In this document: in pieces, positions 43,809 to 52,381 of the stretch
How the letters are laid out: each line of letters starts with the position of its first letter
Numbering within the stretch: position 1 is the stretch's first letter
DNA from: VXYL01 sp965199945
GTDB lineage: Bacteria; Pseudomonadota; Gammaproteobacteria; Pseudomonadales; Azotimanducaceae
DNA: 64,000 nucleotides
Assembly: GCA_965199945.1 (NCBI GenBank)
Contig: OZ241354.1
Span: 310,001-374,000, forward strand
Direction: 5' to 3'
Translations under genes and position numbers: made by a program
The notes under the pieces: generated by a model
Told to the model about the DNA's origin: nothing
Seen by the model: only the letters and a program-made list of their open reading frames with translations
Databases searched by the model: none

Positions 43809-45284
43809 ATGATTGCAGCGGCTCCGCAGCCGGACCTCTTCGGCAACGCCGCAGACAACGGCGACACGGCCCAAGACGCCGCGTCCGACTTCCGCGATCC
43901 GGCGTTCATGGCCAACCGGAACGCGTCGGTGCATCGCTGGGTGCCGTGGATCGCCGGCTATTCCAAGCACTTCGTGGCGGATGCCTTGGCGCGGTTCGCC
44001 GCCGCGCCCGGCGTGGTGCTGGACCCGTTCTCGGGCGTCGGCACGACGCTTGTGGAAGCCGATCTGGCCGGCCACGAGGCGGTGGGGTTCGAGATCAACC
44101 CCTACGCCGTCTTCGCTTCCAGAACCAAGCTCAAGGCGCACCGCGTGGCGCCGGAACGTCTGCGCGACGCCGCCGGTGCGCTCGCCGCCTTCATGGAGCG
44201 GGCGTTGGCCGAGGGCGTCGAGTCCAGCAGAGAGGTGCCGCCGGGCTTCCGCACCCGCGCCCCGTTCTACAGCCCGAAGGTGCTGCGCAAGGTGCTCTTG
44301 GCGTTGGACTTCGTCGACGCCTTGACGGGGCGGGAGGCGGACATGCTGCGCTTGGCCTTCGCGGCGACGATGGTCGACTACTCGAACTACTCCTACGAGC
44401 CGAGCCTGGGGCGCAAGGCCGCGGTGGGGCGGCCCGACGTCGACGACTTCCCCGTCGCCGCTGCCTTGGCTGCCAAGGCGATGGACATGGCCGACGACGC
44501 GGCCTGGTATCGACGCGCACGGGCGAAGCGCCGGCGCAAGGATGCGCGCGTGGTCGAGGCGTCCTTCCTCGACGGCTACCGCGAGCTGCCGGCCGGCAGC
44601 GTCGATCTGCTCGTCACCTCGCCGCCGTATCTGAACAACTACCACTACAACCGCAACACGCGCCCGCACCTGTATTGGCTCGGCTTCTGCAAGGCGCCGG
44701 CAGACCTCAAGCGCCTCGAGGCGATGAACTTCGGCACCTATTGGCAGAACGCCCGCGAGCGCGAGCGCGTGGACTTGGATCCCGTGGCAGCGGTTCGGGA
44801 GCTCGAAGACGTTCTCGAGGACGTGCGCCAACGCAACGCGCACAAGGGCATCTACGGCGGACAGGGCTGGGCCAACTACGCCGCCCTCTACTTCAACGAC
44901 TGCGCGAGATTCTCCCGCGCCGCCGCGTGGTGCCTGCGCCCCGGCGCGACGGCGCTGGTGGTCGTCGGCAACAGCATCCTCCAAGGCGTGCACGTCGCCA
45001 CCGACCGCTTCCTGGCCGCCATCGCCGAGCGCTGCGGCTTGCAGGCCGCGGACATCCACACGCCCCGCGACACCCGCGTGGGAAGCAGCATCGTGAACTC
45101 GAGCGTGCGCGCCGGCACCAGCGGCGGCAAGCGCCTCTACGAATCCATCGTCGAACTGCGGAAACCACGATTGCGCTCTTGCGTGGCCGGAAGACACGCG
45201 CAAAGCCCAAGCAGAGGTGCTCGCGTTTTCTCGGTGAGCGGAACGCCCTTAAGCGGTGGTCAGCCGTTCGCCAATGTGTCCTAG
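43809..45284 (+). CDS. orphan site-specific DNA methyltransferase
   Basis: This 491-residue enzyme has motif I DPFSGVGTTLVEADLAG near residue 74 and motif IV TSPPYLNNYHYNRNTRP near 272. The order and TSPPY point to an amino-group (N4-cytosine or N6-adenine) methylase. No restriction gene is adjacent. The last 35 residues after VELRKP are Arg/Ser-rich and unlike the rest. The stop overlaps the convergent SPOR-type gene by four bases, so the end may have been altered by a frameshift. Confidence 0.82.
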   Translation: MIAAAPQPDLFGNAADNGDTAQDAASDFRDPAFMANRNASVHRWVPWIAGYSKHFVADALARFAAAPGVVLDPFSGVGTTLVEADLAGHEAVGFEINPYAVFASRTKLKAHRVAPERLRDAAGALAAFMERALAEGVESSREVPPGFRTRAPFYSPKVLRKVLLALDFVDALTGREADMLRLAFAATMVDYSNYSYEPSLGRKAAVGRPDVDDFPVAAALAAKAMDMADDAAWYRRARAKRRRKDARVVEASFLDGYRELPAGSVDLLVTSPPYLNNYHYNRNTRPHLYWLGFCKAPADLKRLEAMNFGTYWQNARERERVDLDPVAAVRELEDVLEDVRQRNAHKGIYGGQGWANYAALYFNDCARFSRAAAWCLRPGATALVVVGNSILQGVHVATDRFLAAIAERCGLQAADIHTPRDTRVGSSIVNSSVRAGTSGGKRLYESIVELRKPRLRSCVAGRHAQSPSRGARVFSVSGTPLSGGQPFANVS

Positions 45285-45997
45285 CGCTGTTCCGCGGCGA
45301 GGGCGTCGGCGCGGCGCATGCTCGCCTGCAGGCCGCCCAGGGAGCGTACCCAGGGCCGCAAGGCGCGAATGTTCGGCGGCAAGCTGTTCGCGGCGCGTTC
45401 GGCGCGTTCCCGGTCGGCGTAGACGCCGGCGAGCAGGACGAAGAAGATCTTGCCGTCGCGCTCCACGCGAGCGCCGGCCATGCTCTCGAGCCCGCTGCCC
45501 ACGGCCACCTCCTCCACCTTCGCCTGCGACAGCGCGGCGAACAGCTGCACGGCAAAGAAATCCGAAGGCAGTTCCAGCAGTGGCGTGCCGTCCAGCCGGT
45601 GCGCCAGTCGCACGTACAGCGGGAGATCCCCAGCAACTGCCGGTGGCGCGGCGGGCGGCGGCGCCACCGGCTGCGTTGCGACTGGCGGCGCCGGCTCCGC
45701 GGGGACCGGCGGCGCTGGCTCCTGCACGGGGACCGGCGGCGTCGGTTCGGCCGGCGCAGGCGCTTCAGCCAGCGCGGGCGCTGCCGGCGGCGTGGTTTGA
45801 GCGACGTTCGGGATGCACTGCCAGCCCCCCTCTCCGGCGGGCTCGCAATACCAGTCCTGCCCACCGCCCGCCTGGCTGCCGACGATGTCCGTCGGGGCCG
45901 GGCCACGGCAGGCAACCGCCGCCAGCGCCAGCGTCGAAGCAAACAAGACGCGCACGATCGGCAGGCGGAGCGGCGAGCGTCCGAGACGACGTTCCAT
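45281..45997 (-). CDS. SPOR-like lipoprotein
   Basis: This 238-residue protein has a lipobox (LALAAVAC) and a short Cys pair region (DWYCEPAGEGGWQCIP). A long Pro/Ala/Val/Glu linker leads to a C-terminal domain with FAVQLFAALSQAKVEEVA and FFVLLAGVYADRERAERAAN. That is the repeated alpha-beta pattern of SPOR domains, which bind denuded peptidoglycan at division sites. SPOR identity is based on pattern only. Confidence 0.7.
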   Translation of the reverse strand: MERRLGRSPLRLPIVRVLFASTLALAAVACRGPAPTDIVGSQAGGGQDWYCEPAGEGGWQCIPNVAQTTPPAAPALAEAPAPAEPTPPVPVQEPAPPVPAEPAPPVATQPVAPPPAAPPAVAGDLPLYVRLAHRLDGTPLLELPSDFFAVQLFAALSQAKVEEVAVGSGLESMAGARVERDGKIFFVLLAGVYADRERAERAANSLPPNIRALRPWVRSLGGLQASMRRADALAAEQR

Positions 45998-46070
45998 GCT
46001 GTCAGCTTGCCGAGTCCTGCTGCGCGTGTCAAAGCGCCGTGCGGGCGACGGGTGCGCGAGATGTGCCGGC

Positions 46071-46160
46071 ATCGCCCGCCGGGGCGATTTCCCACGTCCG
46101 GCCGGGGCGATGTCTGCGGCCACAAAGCGGCGATTTCCTACATCCCGCCGGGGCGATGGC
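46071..46160. repeat. REP-like repeats upstream of the Rpn-family gene
   Basis: The core CCGGGGCGAT occurs three times, and two copies of a roughly 34-base unit (46082-46114 and 46126-46160) share GGCGATTTCC then GCCGGGGCGATG. Bases 46071-46088 form a 7-bp hairpin (ATCGCCC/GGGCGAT). They lie directly before the start of the Rpn-family gene. Confidence 0.55.
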
Positions 46161-46198
46161 GCACAACATTGCCCTTGGCGGCGCGGTAGCGTGTGCAT

Positions 46199-47224
46199 AT
46201 GAACAACGCACCCCCGCCTCCGCCCAGCGACCCCATCTACAAGCGCCTCTACGCCTTCGCCCGCATGGTCGAGGACCTGCTGCGCAGCCTCTTCGGCGCC
46301 GATCTCGACGCGGACTACCGCACGCTCGAGAAGCTCCCCGCCGAGTACGTCGGCGAAGCCCTCCAGCAGAGGCGCGGCGACACCGCGTGGCGGCTGCGCG
46401 CACGCGGCGCCGGCGACGGCTGGCTGCACGTGCTGGTGATGCTCGAATTCCAGAGCACCACCGACGCGGCCATGGCGCTGCGTGTGATGGAGTACACGGC
46501 GCTGCTCTACGGCGAACTGCTGCGCCACGGCGTGGCCAGGCCCGGCGCGCTGCCGCCGGTGCTGCCGGTCGTGCTCTACAACGGCGACGCGCCGTGGCGC
46601 CCGACGACCGAGATGCGCGACCTGATCGCCAGGCCGTCGCCGCTGCTGGCGCCGTACCAGCCGTCGCAGCGCCACTTCGTGCTTGACCAGCGCCGCGCGC
46701 AGGCGGAAGATTTCAAGCTGCACGAGCTGACGTGGACGGTCGCGCAGCTGGAGCAGAGCAGTTCCGCTGCGGACTTGGCGCGGATGGGGCAGCGGCTGAC
46801 GGCGCTCCTGGCCGGCGCCGGCCAGGTCGAGCTGAGGCGGACGTTCGCGCACTGGCTGTGGGCGCTGGGGCGGTCGCTGGTCGGGACTGGTCCGGTGCCG
46901 ATGCCGCCCGAAGACGTGAACTTGGAGGACATGGCGATGAGTTTGGTGGAGCGCGTGGCGGAGTGGCGGAAGCCGTACATCGAGCAGGGCATCGAGCAGG
47001 GCATCGAGCGGGGCATCAGCCTGGGCCGTGAAGAGGGCATCGAACACGAGCGGCAATTGCTGCGCCGCTTGGCGGCGACGCGGTTCGACTCGGCCACGGC
47101 GGACCGTCTGGCCGTCGCCATCGGGGCGGAGGCGGATCCGCAACGCTTGGAAGAGGTGGGCGAGGCGATTGTGCGTTGCGCGACGGGCGGCGAACTGCTG
47201 CGGAAAATCGGCAGCCGACGCTGA
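46199..47224 (+). CDS. Rpn-family (Transposase_31/YhgA-like) putative nuclease
   Basis: This 341-residue protein of the RpnA-E type has DPIYKRLYAFARMVEDLLRSL at the start and the nuclease strand LHVLVMLEFQSTTDAAMALR. In the latter E-F-Q-S takes the place of the ExK/Q active site of the PD-(D/E)xK fold. The C-terminal tail has repeated Glu-Gln-Gly-Ile units (EQGIEQGIERGISLGREEGI). Rpn proteins are DNA endonucleases that stimulate recombination. ATG 46199 is preferred over GTG 46193. No ribosome site is strong. Confidence 0.85.
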   Translation: MNNAPPPPPSDPIYKRLYAFARMVEDLLRSLFGADLDADYRTLEKLPAEYVGEALQQRRGDTAWRLRARGAGDGWLHVLVMLEFQSTTDAAMALRVMEYTALLYGELLRHGVARPGALPPVLPVVLYNGDAPWRPTTEMRDLIARPSPLLAPYQPSQRHFVLDQRRAQAEDFKLHELTWTVAQLEQSSSAADLARMGQRLTALLAGAGQVELRRTFAHWLWALGRSLVGTGPVPMPPEDVNLEDMAMSLVERVAEWRKPYIEQGIEQGIERGISLGREEGIEHERQLLRRLAATRFDSATADRLAVAIGAEADPQRLEEVGEAIVRCATGGELLRKIGSRR

Positions 47225-47283
47225 CCTCCCGCGTAGCGCGCGACCTGCCGACAGCGGACGCGCTGAAGGGAAAGGAGGAGGCC

Positions 47284-47502
47284 GTGCTTCCCGAATACTG
47301 GCCGGTCGTTGCCAATGGGATTGTGATTCTGATCGCAATTGCCTCATCGCATCGATCGTTGCGCCGGGAAATAGTCGAATGCACCGCCGAACTGCGTTGC
47401 GATCTTGGCGGACGCATCGATGCATTGAGCGAGCGTATGGCAGCCGCAGCCTGCGGCAGCGACGGGCAATGCGGACACCGGGCCTCGACATGGAGGCGCT
47501 AA
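47284..47502 (+). CDS. small membrane protein
   Basis: A strong AAAGGAGGAGG ribosome site lies just before GTG 47284. The 72-residue product has one membrane segment (VVANGIVILIAIASS) then a charged helix (RREIVECTAELRCDLGGRID) resembling small membrane proteins with coiled-coil tails. The C-terminus overlaps the following dioxygenase start. No family assignment. Confidence 0.5.
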   Translation: MLPEYWPVVANGIVILIAIASSHRSLRREIVECTAELRCDLGGRIDALSERMAAAACGSDGQCGHRASTWRR

Positions 47503-48128
47503 CGCGACGCTACGCGGAGGACGGCTTCGTCGCCTTGCCGGGCTTCCTCTCCGGGGGCGAGTTCGAGGACTTCCGCAGCCGCACCTTGGCGCTTGTCGCC
47601 CGCTTGCGCGAACAGGAGCCGGAAGAACCGAAGGGCGAATACGCGGCGGTCAGGAAGAACCTGCAGGAACACGATCCGTGGGCGTTGGACTTCCTGCGGC
47701 GCGGCCCGCAAGTGCCGATCATCGAAGCGCTGCTCGGCGACGAGCCGGTGCCGGCCACCTTCGGCTGGTTCGAGAAGCGCCCCGGCGAACGGGATGTGGT
47801 GAAGCCGCACTTCGACGCCGTGGGCAGGTTTCCGAAGCTGGGGGCGACCATGTGGATCGCGCTCGATGCGGCCTTCCCGGAGAACGGCTGCCTCCACTAT
47901 CTGCGCGGCTCCCACAAGCGCAGCTTTCCGCCCAAGATCGGCATTGACGTGCGCCCCTTTGCCGCTGACGACCGGCCGATGACGGCGGCGCCCGGCGACG
48001 CCTTCATCCACAGCGCCGCCACCGTCCACTGGAGCGAGCGCAACAAGACCAACGCGCTCCGTCGCGCCGCGGCGTTGTTCTACTGGGGCAAGCGGGCGCT
48101 CGAAGCGAAGGACGGCAAGACCGCCTAG
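47490..48128 (+). CDS. phytanoyl-CoA dioxygenase (PhyH) family protein
   Basis: This Fe(II)/2-oxoglutarate oxygenase has about 212 residues, with RRYAEDGFVALPGFL at the start. The first iron ligands are in KPHFDAVG, and NGCLHYLRGSHKRSF and SAATVHWSERNKTN (distal histidine) follow. ATG 47469 is an alternative start. The substrate is unknown. Confidence 0.85.
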   Translation: MEALTRRYAEDGFVALPGFLSGGEFEDFRSRTLALVARLREQEPEEPKGEYAAVRKNLQEHDPWALDFLRRGPQVPIIEALLGDEPVPATFGWFEKRPGERDVVKPHFDAVGRFPKLGATMWIALDAAFPENGCLHYLRGSHKRSFPPKIGIDVRPFAADDRPMTAAPGDAFIHSAATVHWSERNKTNALRRAAALFYWGKRALEAKDGKTA

Positions 48129-48132
48129 GCGA

Positions 48133-48504
48133 TCACGCCGATATGCAGAAGAAACAGAGCTTGTTGCCGTCCATGTCGCGGAAGTAGCCGCCGTAGAAGC
48201 CAGCGCCGCGCGGGCCAGCCGCACCTTCGTCGGCGGCGCCGAGTTCCAGCGCCTTGGCGTGCAGCCGATCGACCTGCTCGGGGCTCTCCACCACCAAGGC
48301 GACCATCACGCCGTTGCCCACCGTGGCCGGATTGCCGTCGTAGGGCTTGATGGCGGCGACCATGGGCTTGTCCATGCTCGTCCCCCAGCCGACCACCCTG
48401 TCCATGTCCATCAGCCGCTTGGCACCGAGTTCGGCGAACAAGGCGTCGTAGAAGGCGGCGGCCTTGGCGATGTCGTTGGTGCCGAGAGTCGTGTAGCCGA
48501 TCAT
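48133..48504 (-). CDS. VOC family protein
   Basis: This 123-residue glyoxalase-fold protein starts IGYTTLGTNDIAKAAAFYDAL and ends FRDMDGNKLCFFCISA. It is of the VOC type often annotated as lactoylglutathione lyase-like. It is convergent with the PhyH gene and 16 bases after the LLM gene on the same strand. Confidence 0.83.
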   Translation of the reverse strand: MIGYTTLGTNDIAKAAAFYDALFAELGAKRLMDMDRVVGWGTSMDKPMVAAIKPYDGNPATVGNGVMVALVVESPEQVDRLHAKALELGAADEGAAGPRGAGFYGGYFRDMDGNKLCFFCISA

Positions 48505-48520
48505 GTTTGGCGTCTCCTGT

Positions 48521-49444
48521 TCAGTTTTCGTTGGCGAGCGCTTCGAGCAAAGCCGTGCTGCGGGCGAAGGAACCGCGGCTGTCGTCGCCGGCGGGATAGA
48601 TGCTGGCGATCACTTCCGTGGCGCCGGCGTCGAAGTAGCCTTGCAGCTGCGCGCGCACGTCGTCCTCGTTGCCCACCACGGCGATTTCGCCCGCCTGCTC
48701 GATGCCTTCGGCGTCCAGCTGGCGACGGTAGTTGGGCAGCTGTCCGTAGCCTTGGAAGATCTGCACGGCGCGAGCGGTGGCCTGGGCCTTGTCGTCGTGG
48801 ACGCACACCGGCAGGCCGACCACCACCCGCGGCGCCGGCCGCCCGGCGTCGGCGGCGGCCTTGGCGATGCGCGGCGCGGTGTTGGCGGCGATGGTGTTTC
48901 TGCCCACCATCCACGTCACCGTGCCGTCGGCGACCTCGCCGGCGGCCTTCAGCATGAGCGGCGCCAGCGCCGAGACCACCACCGCGAAGGGCGACGCCTC
49001 GGGGCAGGCGAAGCCGGTGCGCACGTTGAACATCTGGCCTTGGAAGTCCACGCGGCCTTCGCTGCCGAGCGCCTTGAGGATGGACACGTACTCGCGCATG
49101 TGCAGCGCGGGACGGTCGTAGGCGAGGCCCAGCGCCTCGATGCCCGGCGCATGGGACGGGCCGACGCCGAGCACCAGACGCCCGCCGCAGAGCGCATTCA
49201 CCGTGGCGGCCTGCTGCGCCAGGGCGCTCGGATGGCGCGGATAGCTCGGCACGACCGCGGTGCCGAGTTCGATGCGGCTGGTCTCGCGCCCGGCCAGCGC
49301 CAGCATGGTGAGCGCGTCGAAGGTGCCGACTTGCGGCGTCCAATAGCTGGCGAAGCCCTGTTCCTCGCGCTGGACGATTTCGTCCACCAGGCTCGCCAAT
49401 GGCTGCCCGCGCCGCACGTTGCCGCCGTAGATGCCGATCTTCAC
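48521..49444 (-). CDS. LLM-class F420/flavin-dependent oxidoreductase
   Basis: GTG 49444, with GGGGAGA upstream, gives 307 residues starting VKIGIYGGN. The barrel contains IELGTAVVPSYPRHPSALAQQA, LCGGRLVLGVGPSHA and LKAAGEVADGTVTWMVG, typical of F420-dependent LLM enzymes. It is probably cotranscribed with the VOC gene. A short inverted repeat, GTTAC-5-GTAAC (49546-49560), lies about 100 bases upstream and may be an operator. Confidence 0.87.
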   Translation of the reverse strand: MKIGIYGGNVRRGQPLASLVDEIVQREEQGFASYWTPQVGTFDALTMLALAGRETSRIELGTAVVPSYPRHPSALAQQAATVNALCGGRLVLGVGPSHAPGIEALGLAYDRPALHMREYVSILKALGSEGRVDFQGQMFNVRTGFACPEASPFAVVVSALAPLMLKAAGEVADGTVTWMVGRNTIAANTAPRIAKAAADAGRPAPRVVVGLPVCVHDDKAQATARAVQIFQGYGQLPNYRRQLDAEGIEQAGEIAVVGNEDDVRAQLQGYFDAGATEVIASIYPAGDDSRGSFARSTALLEALANEN

Positions 49445-49670
49445 TGCCACTCTCCCCAAGCCCTGAATGCGCGAGCTTAGCAGGTTGCTGCCTCGCGGCG
49501 GGTGTCTCCGCCCGTTCTGCCCCATCCTGCCCACCATTTGCCTGTGTTACCTTGCGTAACATGACAGTTGGGCAACGGTATACGCCACGTCGCTGCACGG
49601 CAGCGGCCGCTCGGCAGTCGTCGCGCAGCGGCGATTCGGGGCCGAACCCCTAGCATCCGAGCGTTGCGCC

Positions 49671-50657
49671 GTGTCTCCCGTCGATGCGGTTTTCGACCTC
49701 GCGCGGGCGTATCCCTTCCTTACCCTCATCGGCGGCTTCTGCGCCCTCATCTGGAGCGCCGACCGATTCGTCAATGCCGCCGCCGCGGCGGCCAAGAATC
49801 TCGGCGTCTCGAAAATCATCATCGGCCTCACGTTCATCGCCGTCGGCACGTCCGCGCCGGAGATCATGGTGGCCATCCAGTCCTGCATGGTGAGCACCGG
49901 CGAGTTGGCCATCGGCAACGCCATCGGCTCGAACATCGCCAACATCGGCCTGGTGCTCGGCGTCACCGCGCTGGTGCGCGAGCTGCCCTTCTCTCCCACC
50001 ACGTTGAAGAACGAGATGCCTTGGTTGATCGGCGCCACCCTGCTGGCGCTGGTCTGCCTCTTCAACTACCGCCTGGGCGTCCTGGACGGCGTTGCGCTGC
50101 TGCTTGGCCTTGCCTTTCTGCTCTATCGCCTGAAGTCGGCCACCGACGGGCACCTCTCGGACTCCTTGGAGAGCGAACTCGACGAACTGCCGGACATGTC
50201 CATGCGCCGCGCTGCGGGGTGGTTTCTGGCCGCGCTCGTGGTGCTGCTGGCGTCTTCGGACCTGCTCGTGGTGGCGGCTGGCGAAGTGGCGCAGCGCTTT
50301 CACGTCGACGAAGTGGTGATCGGGCTGACCATCGTCGCCGTCGGCACGAGTCTGCCGGAGTTGTCGGTGACGGTGACGGCGGCGTTGCGCGGCCATGCCG
50401 GCATGGCCATCGGCAACGTCGTCGGCTCCAACATCCTCAACATTCTCGCGGTGCTGGCGATTCCGGCGCTTCTCGCGCCCCAGGACGTGACGCCGCTGCT
50501 GCTGTGGCGCGACTACGGCGTCATGCTGGCGCTGACGGCGCTCTTGGTCTTCTTCGCTTACGGCATCGGCTCGCGCAAGGTCATCACGCGCTTCGAGGGC
50601 GTGGTGCTGGTCTTCGCCTGGATGGGATTCACGTGGCTTGCCTATCACCAGACGTAG
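49671..50657 (+). CDS. yrbG: CaCA-family Na+/Ca2+ antiporter YrbG
   Basis: This 328-residue protein has about ten membrane segments and two inverted alpha repeats with GLTFIAVGTSAPEIMVAI / AIGNAIGSNIANIGLVLG and GLTIVAVGTSLPELSVTV / AIGNVVGSNILNILAV. It starts at GTG and is the first gene of the yrb/lpt locus. The last codons lie in a 15-base tandem duplication (50646-50675). Confidence 0.92.
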   Translation: MSPVDAVFDLARAYPFLTLIGGFCALIWSADRFVNAAAAAAKNLGVSKIIIGLTFIAVGTSAPEIMVAIQSCMVSTGELAIGNAIGSNIANIGLVLGVTALVRELPFSPTTLKNEMPWLIGATLLALVCLFNYRLGVLDGVALLLGLAFLLYRLKSATDGHLSDSLESELDELPDMSMRRAAGWFLAALVVLLASSDLLVVAAGEVAQRFHVDEVVIGLTIVAVGTSLPELSVTVTAALRGHAGMAIGNVVGSNILNILAVLAIPALLAPQDVTPLLLWRDYGVMLALTALLVFFAYGIGSRKVITRFEGVVLVFAWMGFTWLAYHQT

Positions 50658-51181
50658 GGCCACCAGACGTAGCGCGAGTCGAAGCGCAAGAAGCGCGTGC
50701 GCGAATCGGCGGCGTGCGGCTGCTGATTCTCGACGTGGACGGCGTGCTCACCGACGGCCGGCTGTACTACGGCCCGGACGGCCAGGAGATGAAGGCGTTC
50801 AATGCCTTGGACGGCAGCGCGATGAAGCGTCTGCTGGCTGCCGGCGTCCCCATCGCTGTCGTCAGCGGGCGCACCTCGACGGCGGTCGATCGCCGCGTGC
50901 GGGAGCTCGGCATTCCGCACCACTACGGCGGCGTTGAAGACAAGGCCGCGGCTTTACCTGAGCTCTGCGCGCAGAGCGGCGTCGAAGCCCGGCACATGGC
51001 GCATGTCGGCGACGACCTGCCCGACCTCGCGCTGTTCGAGCGCGTGGGCTTGGCCATCGCCGTGCCGAATGCCCATCCGGCGGTGGTCGAGCGCGCCGAC
51101 GTCGTCACCAAGGCGCGAGGCGGAGAAGGCGCGGTGCGCGAGATATGCGACCTCCTGCTGGCCTGCCGACAGAGCCAGTGA
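50633..51181 (+). CDS. kdsC: KDO 8-phosphate phosphatase KdsC
   Basis: This HAD-family phosphatase has LLILDVDGVLTDGRLYY, VSGRTSTAVDRRV, HHYGGVEDKAAAL and GDDLPDLALFERVG. GTG 50633, inside the end of yrbG, is the only start upstream of the HAD motif that keeps the usual N-terminal helix (182 residues). GTG 50714 would begin at the motif itself. kdsD, which often lies between yrbG and kdsC, is absent. The stop overlaps lptC (GTGA). Confidence 0.92.
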   Translation: MACLSPDVGPPDVARVEAQEARARIGGVRLLILDVDGVLTDGRLYYGPDGQEMKAFNALDGSAMKRLLAAGVPIAVVSGRTSTAVDRRVRELGIPHHYGGVEDKAAALPELCAQSGVEARHMAHVGDDLPDLALFERVGLAIAVPNAHPAVVERADVVTKARGGEGAVREICDLLLACRQSQ

Positions 51182-51837
51182 GCGCGACAGAGGAGACGGC
51201 GAACCCGGCGCCGCCGCGCTGGCAGCGGCTGCTCGACCATCGCCAGCGGCTGCCGAAGCTGCCGCTGTGGGCGGGGCTTGCGCTCATCGCCGCCGGATTC
51301 GCTCTGGTCGCCATTGGCGTTGGACGGCGCGAATCGGATCGCGCGGTCGCCGATGCCGACGGCGCACCGGATGCCTACCTGGAAGACGCCGATGTCTCTC
51401 ATTACCGGAGCGACGGCACGTTGCACTACCGGATGCAGGCGGCGCGCGTTGTGCAGGTCCAGCAGGGCGGGTTCAACGCGCAGCGCGTGGAAGCGCCGAT
51501 CGTCGCGCTCCATGTGCCGGACGCCCCCCCTTGGCGTCTCGAAGCCGACGCCGGCGAGTTTCGGCTCGGCCCGGAAAACGAAAAGCAAGTTGCCCTGCGC
51601 GGTGACGTGCTGCTCCGGCAGCGGCACGACGACGGGCGCTTCACCGAGTTGCGCACGGCGGCCTTGACGTACTACCTCGGGCGCGAACTCGTGGAGACGG
51701 CCCTGCCTGTTATGATCGCCACGGAATCCACCCGCAGCGAAGCCGCCGGATTCAACCTGGATGTGCGAAGCGGGCGCTTGCAGCTGCTGTCCTCGCCGAA
51801 CAAGAGGGTCACCGCCGTTGTCGAGCCCCCGCGCTAG
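51178..51837 (+). CDS. lptC: LPS export protein LptC
   Basis: This 219-residue bitopic protein has one N-terminal membrane helix (WAGLALIAAGFALVAIG) and a periplasmic beta-jellyroll with YLEDADVSHYRSDGTLHYRMQ, WRLEADAGEF and TEVR-like FTELRTAALTYYL. It bridges the LptBFG transporter to LptA. It starts at GTG, overlapping kdsC. Confidence 0.9.
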   Translation: MSATEETANPAPPRWQRLLDHRQRLPKLPLWAGLALIAAGFALVAIGVGRRESDRAVADADGAPDAYLEDADVSHYRSDGTLHYRMQAARVVQVQQGGFNAQRVEAPIVALHVPDAPPWRLEADAGEFRLGPENEKQVALRGDVLLRQRHDDGRFTELRTAALTYYLGRELVETALPVMIATESTRSEAAGFNLDVRSGRLQLLSSPNKRVTAVVEPPR

Positions 51838-51883
51838 CCAGCCCCTCGGTCTCTTCTCGCGCGCCTTGCGCGCGGCGTCCACG

Positions 51884-52381
51884 ATGCGCTTCGCCGCCTT
51901 GGCGCTGGTGCTGTGGGCACTGGCGGCTGCCGGCTTGCCGGAGGATCGAGACCAGCCGGTCGTCGTGGAAGCGGACGACGGCATCTACGAGCCGCAGCGG
52001 GGCGTCAGCGTGCTCACCGGTTCCGTTCGCGTCGACCAGGGCACGCTGCGCATGCAGGCGCAGACGGTGACGCTGTTCAACGCCGACCGGCGCTTGGCGC
52101 GCATCGTCGCCGAGGGGCGGCCGGACGAGCCGGCGACGTTGCGCCAGCGCGTCCACCCTGACGAACCGATCGTCACCGCCCGCGCCGGGCGCATCGACTA
52201 CGCCGTGGCCGAGCAGCGCATCGAGCTCTCCGGCGGCGCGTTCATGCGCCGCGGCGAGCGCGAACTCTCCGGCGACGTCATCAGCTACGACTTGAAGGAC
52301 GGCCGCGTCGATGCGCGTTCCGACCAGCCCGGCGGCGTGAGAATGAAATGGCAGCCCGAGATCGGGCGCAGCGCGGACTGA
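51884..52381 (+). CDS. lptA: periplasmic LPS-bridge protein LptA
   Basis: This 165-residue protein has a signal peptide (RFAALALVLWALAAAG) and the OstA-like jellyroll: PVVVEADDGIYEPQRGVSVLTGSV, QTVTLFN and GDVISYDLKDGRVDA. It transports LPS across the periplasm. The ATG at 51884 gives a standard signal peptide. The 3' end overlaps lptB by 34 bases. Confidence 0.92.
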   Translation: MRFAALALVLWALAAAGLPEDRDQPVVVEADDGIYEPQRGVSVLTGSVRVDQGTLRMQAQTVTLFNADRRLARIVAEGRPDEPATLRQRVHPDEPIVTARAGRIDYAVAEQRIELSGGAFMRRGERELSGDVISYDLKDGRVDARSDQPGGVRMKWQPEIGRSAD

